NCBI GenBank assembly: GCA_027924645.1
Contig: BSBN01000252.1
Location: 5,890,001 to 5,954,000 of the forward strand
DNA length: 64,000 bases
Direction of reading: 5' to 3'
DNA from: Cunninghamia lanceolata
Lineage: Eukaryota; Streptophyta; Pinopsida; Cupressales; Cupressaceae
A program made the position numbers and the translations under genes. Under the pieces are notes generated by a model, which was given only the letters and a program-made list of their open reading frames with translations, was not told the origin of the DNA and ran no database searches. This document shows positions 56,371-64,000 of the stretch, in pieces (within the stretch, counting starts at the first letter, position 1; every line of letters begins with the position of its first letter).

Positions 56371-58397
56371 CAATGATGATATTTTTCCACCTTGTTGAAG
56401 TCGGAGACAGGCCATATTTAAGTCAAAACGAGTATTGAAGTGTCAAAAATGAAGAAAATTTTGTTAGCACTTCTTTCAACTTGCGTGTTCGATGACATCA
56501 TCAAAGAAGATATTTTTTTTTTGTCATCTTGCACATGAAGCCATAGGCTCCTACAAAATAGGGATTCTTCCTATTCAAAGACATCCACTTGGATTTATGC
56601 TTTAAAAGATGCTTTCTTCATGGATGAGAGTGAAGTTTTTTTCTCACACAAATAAAGCTGCTTTTTCGACCAAAAGATTTATAAAGACAAGCTTTGGGCT
56701 TCTTTATTTCATTATCTTTTGCAGGTTGCATCTAGAGGAAATATTTTATTTTTCTTTCAACGAGGATTCGAAGACCCAAACTAGGTGCTTTTTCAGTGTT
56801 CTTCATAGATTCGGGTTGAGGAAGAAGAGAGGCCCACTTTTTCAGGGTCCTTGTTTCAAGGGGATCATTTTTCAAAAATTTGACCAAAGATTTTTTAGTT
56901 TTCATCGAGATGGGTCCATCTAGATTATTATCCTCTTGAAGATTGGGAGTTGTGCTTTTTTTCGGGAAACTACTTTTTTCCTGCTTTTTGGAGAAAATCT
57001 CCACTTTTTCAAAATCCAACGATCTGGGTTGCTTCAAAACAGAATTGCCTACAAAACCCATGTGCCAGCTTTTTTTTTGCTCAGAATCAACTTTTTTAGA
57101 AGAAATCAGCAAAAGAATATCAACGGATGACATCACCAAAAAGCAAGAATGTTGATGAGGATGCATTTCAAAAGAAAGCAGCTTTAAAACATATGCTTTT
57201 TATTTTAAAGCATGTGCTTTCATCCTAAGCTCATCCATCCTATATTTAGAAAGAAATCACTTTGTGATATTTGGAATCTTCTTTGCTTTAAAACATTTGT
57301 TTATTGTATCTTTGTCTTAGAATAGTAATAAAGCTTGCGAGTTGGCAAGTTAGGGTTAATCAAGGAGATTTTAGGGTTCCCTACTCCTTTGATTTTAATA
57401 TAAATAAGGGCATCCTTGCCCATTGTTTGTAATGACTTTGGTGATAGCAAATTTGCTGTGCCTATTCTAGCCTGCAAACATTATTATTCCAGGTGTTTGT
57501 TCACTTTGTGTTCATTGTTCTCCAATGTTTGATCGCTTATTGTATGCCTACCTTTTGCTACAATATTGCTGTCCTGGAATTGTATTAAACTGTGATATTG
57601 AATAGAAGTCTCATGCCTACTTTGCTCTAATATTCTATATCAATTCATTAAGTTATCATCGTCAGATGTGTATCTTCTGCAACTTTCATTTTCAACTTTC
57701 ATCATTAAAGTACTTTTAGTCTTGTGATGTTAATCTGGAAGAAAATTGCTTAAGTTTTTGTGTTAACAATCATTCCTCGTTCACTCTCAACTTCCTTTGC
57801 TCTGAATTTACTCAGGAGGTTGAAAGCATCATTAGTCTATGCTAGTTGTAGTAGAAGTTTTATAAAAAAGGAAAAAACCTCTTCTACAACGTTTAGAGTT
57901 TTATAACCTTGTGCTCGCAGCTGAGAATCAAAAAGAAGATAGGCAAAGTTTCATTCAAGTTATCTTTTCAGCGAACATCAGTAAGAAAGGGAACTCCCCC
58001 TTCCAATAGGAGAGCAGTTTATCTGTGCATAGCTGTCCATTTCCAAATCACATACCAGAGGTGCAAATTGAAACGCCAACACATATCATTAGACTTCTTG
58101 AGCCCTGCATCCTTTTTGAGACTCTACATTAGCTATCTAACACCGATCCAATCAACCAAACTTGTCCTTTGTCTTTGGTCCGTATCTAGCATTTGATCAT
58201 ATCACCATTAATCAACCAACCTTGTCTACCCTTGAGTTCATGAGTCTATCTCTTGGGAGATAATCTTATCCAATCAACCAATTGATCAAACCAATCCAAT
58301 TAATCAACCAAGCCAATCTAATCAATTAGTCAAGAAAACTAATCAATCCAAGAGTCTTAACTTTGTCGCATAAGTCCAACCCACATCATCCTACACC

Positions 58398-61080
58398 ATG
58401 CCAACCTTAGAGGACATAGCACAAGAGATCGTTCACATCCTTCACCAAGCACCAAAACCCCTAAGCCAACAAATGATTCAGAGGGTCCATCACATAATTC
58501 AACAACTTCAACTTCAAGAAGGCCAATCACCTCACATGTAACATCTTATAGTACAGGCCCAACACCTCCTAGACACATGTCAAACCCAACAAATATATCA
58601 TCATTCCTTATCCAATCACCACCAACCAATTCCACTTCATTCCTATGTGGCATCCCCTTCTGTTCTACACCAATATAACCTATCCACATGTCATAACAAT
58701 TCCACATCACCTTATCTTATTCCCCATCAATCAAATCCATTCGCATTTCAAATTAATTCCACATCACCTTATCTCATATCTTCCTCTAACAATGCCACAT
58801 CACCATACTCTATTTCTTCCAATATCTACCATTATCCACAACAACCCGTACCCCAAAATATTTTACCTACACATCCTACCATTTCATCTCTTCATCAAAC
58901 CCATTCACAAGACTATCAATGGCCCCCACAACATGAACATGCAATTCCAAATGATCCTTTGTACATAAATCAAGTATCCCTAAGTCCGCCTATGCTACAA
59001 GACTTAATAGCCTTCGACGAGGGAGACACCAACCTAGAGCAAGCATGTTATGAGCATCCTCCATCACCATCTAAGCACATGCCAACACATGAGTCAACTA
59101 GTCCCCTCCCAATACCTTCATGTCAACCTTCTAATCCATCAAGCCCTCCACTAAAGGATCCCTTAGAGATGACCCTACAACAATTGGTCTAAAAAAATTT
59201 GATTGAGCTACCACCGATTACACCTTTTGAAGAAATCTACTTTAAACCCCATTGGTATAAAGTTGATGAATATTGTGCATACCATAGGTGTAAGAGCCAT
59301 CTCATATCCATTTGTAAACAATTCAAAAGATTGATCAAGAACCTAAAAGATTGTGGTAAAATTGGGTTAGATAAAACCAATCCATCTAATCCCCTTATCC
59401 TTCCACCTAGCCTAAATCCTAGCCATCTAATCCAACTATCCATCTCACAAGCCCTAATCCAATTAGCCTTCTACCTAATCCCAATCATGAGCCTTCAGCT
59501 CCCATCAACTCTCCACCTACGAAGGATGTGATTCAAGGACTACTAGCAAGGGATAAACCATCTCATTGTTAGGCACCCATCGATGAACCTACCAAAGAAC
59601 CTTTCAATACTATGTCCACTTCTTTAATCCCATCATGTGGTTCACAACCCCTTGAGCATATTGAAAATTTTCTTCCCATGAGCTCATTTCCCTCTCATGT
59701 TGTTGACTAAGAACTCATCCAAGAGCCTCATACTCCCATTCAAACAATCCAAGAGGTATATCAAGAATATGATCTAAATATGTGGAAACATTAGTCCCTA
59801 ATCTGATTTAGTATCAAATCCCTTACATTCCACCTATGCTACCCATCCGTAATATTTATCTCTTCCATGATCAAGATGATATTATCTATGAAGAAGCTAT
59901 CCATGAGCACCTTGATCTTATCCATGATCCCATACCCCTCCATGAGCAAGGTATCCAAATTGCTCCTATCCATCCTTTGCCTACTCATGATACCCAAACA
60001 TCCACTTCTCATGATGAGATATGTGCCTCCCAAGAACATACAAACATAGAAGATCAAACAAATACCTTGGATCATAATGAGCAAAAGCAAGATCCTAATG
60101 ATCCTCCGTCACCTACTATCAACCCTATCGCAACTCCACCATCATGTCCTATTAGTCTATCCACATTTATTCATGAGTGTTCCTCCTTAGAACAGCACCA
60201 ACCTTTGTCCTCCACTTCATCTTCTCCATCCAATAAGGAACTTGTGTCTAGTGTTCCACCTACACCTAGTCCCATTGTCGACCGCATCCTCCAAAACATG
60301 AACTATCAAGGTAAAGGCTTAGGCCTTCTTGAACAAGGTATTTTGGAGCCGATCTATGTCAAGGTTCCTCCGGGCTCATTTGGCCTTGGATACACACCTC
60401 AAGGTCAACAATTTAATGATGTTGGTACTTCCTCCATGCCTCCTAAGTCTACCTCTTCCCATCGCAAATCCCATCATACACCTAGAACATATGTCGCCAT
60501 TCCACCTCCATTGTCTTATAAATGTCAAAAACATGTGACCATACACCTGCCACCATCAAATTTGCCTTCGCTTCTTCCAACTCCTAATATCCCTCTATCG
60601 AACCTACCTCCACTACTTCCAACACCTTATCCATCCATCCATAAGCCCTCTAAAAATCCCAATCATGGTCAACAAATGCACATATTGTCTAAGCATGAAG
60701 ATTTCTCTCCTTCCATCCATCCCATGGGATTCAAAAATAAAAATTTGAATGCCTATACCCATAAAGCAAAAGATCCTACAAATCCTCATGCCTTAAGATA
60801 CAAAAGCAAAGAATCAAAGAAAAATCCATCTCAAAAGTTGCCTTCACCCACACACCTCAAAGCAAAAATGAAAAAGGTGTGGGTCCCCAAGCAACAAACG
60901 ATTACTTCAGATCCATCTCTAAAGATGCATACAACCACCCACCTCAAAGCAAATCTGAAAAAGATGTGGGTCCCTAAGAAAAAATCCATCAAGTCAAATG
61001 AGACGTCCACCTCTTGCGAATTCCAACCATCTCTTCCTTCCATTCCATCCAAAAGCAGCAAAATTCTCTATCCCACATGA
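58398..61080 (+). pseudogene. Element V gag-like ORF with G-patch, lacking pol enzymes
   Basis: Frame 0 opens at ATG 58398 (MPTLEDIAQEIVHIL), with an in-frame stop at about 58539 that fits CAA, a Ser/Pro/His-rich part, and DEYCAYHRCKSHLISICKQF at 59265-59325, matching the A zinc-knuckle segment NEYCEFHRSKGHR. It is preceded in both elements by a similar LQQLV..LI.LP segment. After a frame change near 59450-59500, a Pro/Thr/Ser-rich part (59836-61080 open) includes a G-patch-like MNYQGKGLGL..QGILEPI at 60300-60350 and the repeated word WVPK. The gag core of A is not recognisable, and no protease, RT, RNase H or integrase follows. V thus looks non-autonomous. Confidence 0.7.
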
Positions 61081-61616
61081 AAAGCAAAATCATAAAAACA
61101 CTAAGCCCATGTGGGTCCCCAAATGCTTACATCATCCATTTCCTAAACAAACATCTCCATTGCGTCCTACCCCACCATCCACCCAAAAGCTTCAACGCTT
61201 ATCACGGTGTGTGCAAGCGTTGGTCATGGTTCCCTTCCATCCCACAATTCTACATACCTCCATCTCCCCACCTTTTACCCACTATCCTACATATCTTCCT
61301 CATCGCTTCCCTATGGTCCATGCTTTTGCATAAGCCTTTCATCTTTCCTTCCATCCATAAGTTCTCTATAATTCATCTTCCCTATATAATTCCTATCATA
61401 ATCCACTATCGCACCTTTTCATAATTTGCTATCTACCTAATCCATCTTTCATGCAATCTCCCTTAGCAACATCTATGAGCGCACTTGACATGGTCCATGC
61501 GACGACATCCATCTAGTAGGACTATCACTTTCATGGCACTAGACACTTGAGTCCCTCCCATCCATATCCATCTTGTCCCATCCAAATATTAAAAAAAAAA
61601 TCAAAAAGTTAAAAAA
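61081..61616 (+). other. Element V sequence after the gag-like ORF
   Basis: A C-rich, low-complexity stretch (CCATC/TCCATC words) without a reliable ORF. It may be a frameshifted continuation of the ORF, since another WVPK-coding segment appears near 61108. No enzyme motif is present. Confidence 0.5.
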
Positions 61617-63420
61617 AATGAAAAAAGTAAAGAGAAATCCCTTCATCCAACAGTGAAAACCTGGCAAACTACCATGATGAAAACTTAGCAAACATGCGTC
61701 ATGCGTAAGTTTGATCTTCTATGTCACCCACACTTAGGGGCACCTTGTCTTATCCTACCTATCATTTACCATCCTTATCCATCCACATACATATACCTAT
61801 CCCATTGTATCCATCCATTCACCCTTTCTCTTCTTGATCTTGATAAAGATTGGGGGCAAAATGTTAAAACGTGCTTTGGTTATCTTTTGATACACTCCAT
61901 CATTTCCAAACCAAATCCATCTGATTGTCCTATCATAATCCTCTTGTCACTAGCCCAATCCTATCACTATCCTATCATCTTGAGCCTTGTCATGAAAAAT
62001 CCCAAGCATACTATCTAGAATGGGGCATGTTATTTCCTATGCGACATAGTCTTTGAGATCACATCCTAGCTCTCTTATGCATACATCTGATGTCACCTAT
62101 CCTCTTATCTAATCATTTATAATGAGTCTTCCTTTCCATCCCTTACCGCCCATCCTTTTATCCATTCATCCTAATCCATCCTATATCCTTTCTCGCACCT
62201 AGACTTGGTTTTCTCCCTTGTCATTGGCATTTAGCACAAAGGTTACCACAAATTGTAAATCCATTGACATCCCAAAACATATTAAAATACAAAAAAAATC
62301 CTAAAAAGCTCTGAAAAAATCCAAAAAATCATAAAATGTCCTGAAAAAATCCAAAAAATCATAAAATGTCCTAAAAAATCTAAAAAATCATAAAATGTCC
62401 TAAAAAATCCAAAAAAAATCACAAAATATCATGAAAAAATCATATAATGTCTTGAAAAAAATACCAAAAAAATTATAAAATGTCCTTAAAAAAAAAGAAA
62501 AAAGAAACAAAAAAATGATGAAAAAAGTAAAGAGAAATCCCTTCATCCAACGATGAAAACCTAGTAAATAGGCGGCCCTGGATAAGTACCATGATGAAAA
62601 CCTAGCAAACAAGTGTCATGTGTAAGTTGATCTTCTATGTCACCTACACTTGGGGGCACCTTGTCTCATCCTACCTATCATTTCCCATCTTATCATATCC
62701 TACCATACCATTTCCTACCATCCTTATCCATTACATTTGTACACCTACCCTATTGAGTCCATTTATCCTCCCTTCTTCCTTTTGATCTTGGTAAAGATTG
62801 GGGGCAAAATGTTGAAACATGCCTTGGAAAAACTCTTGATATACTTCGTCCTATCATCATCCCATTGCCATAAGCCCAATCCTATCATCTTGAGCCTTGT
62901 CACAAAAACTCCCAAGCATACTATCTAGAATGGGACATGTTTCCTATGCGACGTAGTCTTTGAGATCACATCCTAGCTCTCTTATGCATACATCCGATGT
63001 TGCTTATCCTCTTATCTAATCATTTATCACGAGTCTTCCTTTCCATCCCTTTCTACCCATCCTTTTATCTGTTCATCCGAATCCATCTTATATCCCTCCT
63101 CGCACCTAGACTTGGTCCTCCCTCGTCATTGGTATCTAGCACAAAGGCTACCCAAATTGTAAATCCATTTGGCATCCCAGAATATAACAAAATCCAAAAA
63201 AATCACAAAAAGCCCTGAAAAAATCCAAAAAAAATCATAAAAGCCCTGAAAAAATCCAAAAAAATCATAAAAAGTCCTGAAAAAATCCAAAAAATTCTAA
63301 AAAGTCTTGAAAATTTCTAAAAAGTCCTGAAAAAATTCCAAAAATTTGTAAAATGTCCTGAAAAAATACATAAAAATTAAATATCCCCAAAATACAAAAA
63401 AATCATAAAATTCAACAAAA
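61617..63420 (+). repeat. Tandem duplication of about 900 bp in the V 3' region
   Basis: The second half repeats the first with a period of 900 bp: AAAAAAGTAAAGAGAAATCC is at 61621 and 62521, and the following CCTTCATCCAAC, GGGGGCAAAATGTT, CATACTATCTAGAATGGG and CTTGGTYYTCCC words recur in order. Each unit ends in an array of about 20-30-bp A-rich words (AAAATCATAAAATGTCCTG) at 62285-62490 and 63190-63370. Confidence 0.85.
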
Positions 63421-64000
63421 ATCCAAACAATCATCAAAGTCATTCATCAAATCAATCAAATCATCCAATCATCAAATCTGATCATCAAATTCTATCATCA
63501 AAGATCAAATCAACAATCAAATCATCAATCAAATAATTAATCCAATCATTAGTGCAATCATCAAATTCAATCATCAAATCAAAACAAAACCTATCAAATC
63601 AATGAAAATCAAACCAATCCAATCCAATCATCAAATCAAAACAAAACCTATCAAATCAAAGAAAATCAAATCAATCATCAATCCACCTTTCATCATCTCA
63701 TCAATAAAAACATCGTTCAGAACTACATCTCTTCTCTATCGTTAAGTGCCTTGATCCCGTGGATATAGGGTATGTAGGCAGTCTGGAGTACGAAGGAAGT
63801 GCCCATATTCATATGCAAGATGATATTCCTCTTTCTTCTCTCACCATCTTCTTCTATCATCTATCTCCAATCAATCATACCAAATCAATTCTTCCAATCA
63901 TTAGTCCAATCATCAAAATCACATCATCAATTCTTCCAATCACTCCAAATCATCAAATCAATCATCAAACTCTGATAAAATCATATTAGCAATCAAATCA
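63421..64000 (+). other. Element V 3' region, ATCAA-rich stretch and shared module
   Basis: 63421-63700 is a low-complexity run of AATCATCAAATC words. At 63717-63805 a block with CAGAACTACAT, GCCTTGATCCCGTGGATATA and GGGTATGTAGGCAGTCTGGA matches the two blocks in the A 3' region (34181-34478). The element continues past the window. Confidence 0.65.

Larger units (their letters stand above)
53200..58397 (+). other. Element V long 5' leader
   Basis: About 5.2 kb without a convincing ORF. At 53415-53730 a word like AGTCGCATTTGGTAAGCAGC repeats every 22-24 bases, then more loosely, equivalent to the CGCTTTTGGT repeats in A. At 55290-56370 three diverged units each contain a version of AGGCGCCCCAGGAGGCTTGG and a downstream GGTCAAACTTGGTCAAA word. 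A TATA-like AATATAAATAAGG is near 57398. Small open frames there have no recognisable domain. The length may include unrecognised insertions. Confidence 0.55.

Noticed and set aside
56609..57166. Overlapping ORFs on both strands in the V leader
   Set aside because: Phe/Ser/Lys-rich low-complexity translations of T- and A-rich runs; no homology to an Ogre-type upstream ORF was recognisable.
1..64000. tRNA, rRNA or host protein-coding genes
   Set aside because: None was recognised by eye on either strand; tRNA-like fragments are limited to the PBS sites.

Overview
The window is plant nuclear DNA made almost entirely of decayed, nested LTR retrotransposons. No host gene, tRNA, rRNA or CRISPR array was recognised. 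The AT-rich sequence, the plant-type Ty3/gypsy lineages (Tat-like and Athila-like), the very long elements and the heavy nesting suggest a large-genome seed plant, possibly a gymnosperm. The species is inference; the element classes are read from the proteins.

Layout, with labels local to this report. (1) 1-393: 3' end of a Ty1/copia-like LTR. (2) Element X, + strand, about 394-18966: the tail of an upstream X copy (394-1539), a shared LTR (about 1554-2720), PBS, gag, a -1 frameshift signal, pol (protease, archaeal-type RNase H, RT, RNase H, integrase) to 9543, a minus-strand solo LTR of family A (9552-10776), a long spacer, a decayed post-integrase ORF (13596-17781) and the second LTR (about 17796-18966). 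(3) Element Y, Athila-like, + strand: pol 18967-21280 and 36865-37527, post-integrase ORF 38661-41823, probable 3' LTR from about 41838. (4) Element A, Tat-like, + strand, 21281-36859: nested inside the Y integrase with a 5-bp target duplication ATCAG and carrying three LTRs. (5) Element W, minus strand, about 49274 down to 43512, same lineage as X; upstream of it lies a probable W LTR and another post-integrase ORF (52344 down to about 51120). (6) Element V, + strand, 52345 to beyond 64000: a relative of A that lacks protease, RT, RNase H and integrase in this window.

Within each element gag gives the particle, protease cuts the polyprotein, RT and RNase H copy the RNA, integrase inserts the DNA, and LTRs, PBS and PPT supply the cis signals. 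All coding regions are broken. Nearly every internal stop replaces an expected Gln or Arg codon (CAG, CAA or CGA to TAG, TAA or TGA), as expected from long-term cytosine deamination.

The most notable signals are: a complete -1 frameshift signal at the gag/pol boundary of X (heptamer, 7-nt spacer, 9-bp stem); three related ORFs of unknown function downstream of integrase; two different positions of the archaeal-type RNase H in one window; non-coding modules shared between A, V and partly Y; and an array of TTTGTATGT/ACATACAAA motifs upstream of the X post-integrase ORF. All identities and boundaries were judged by eye.
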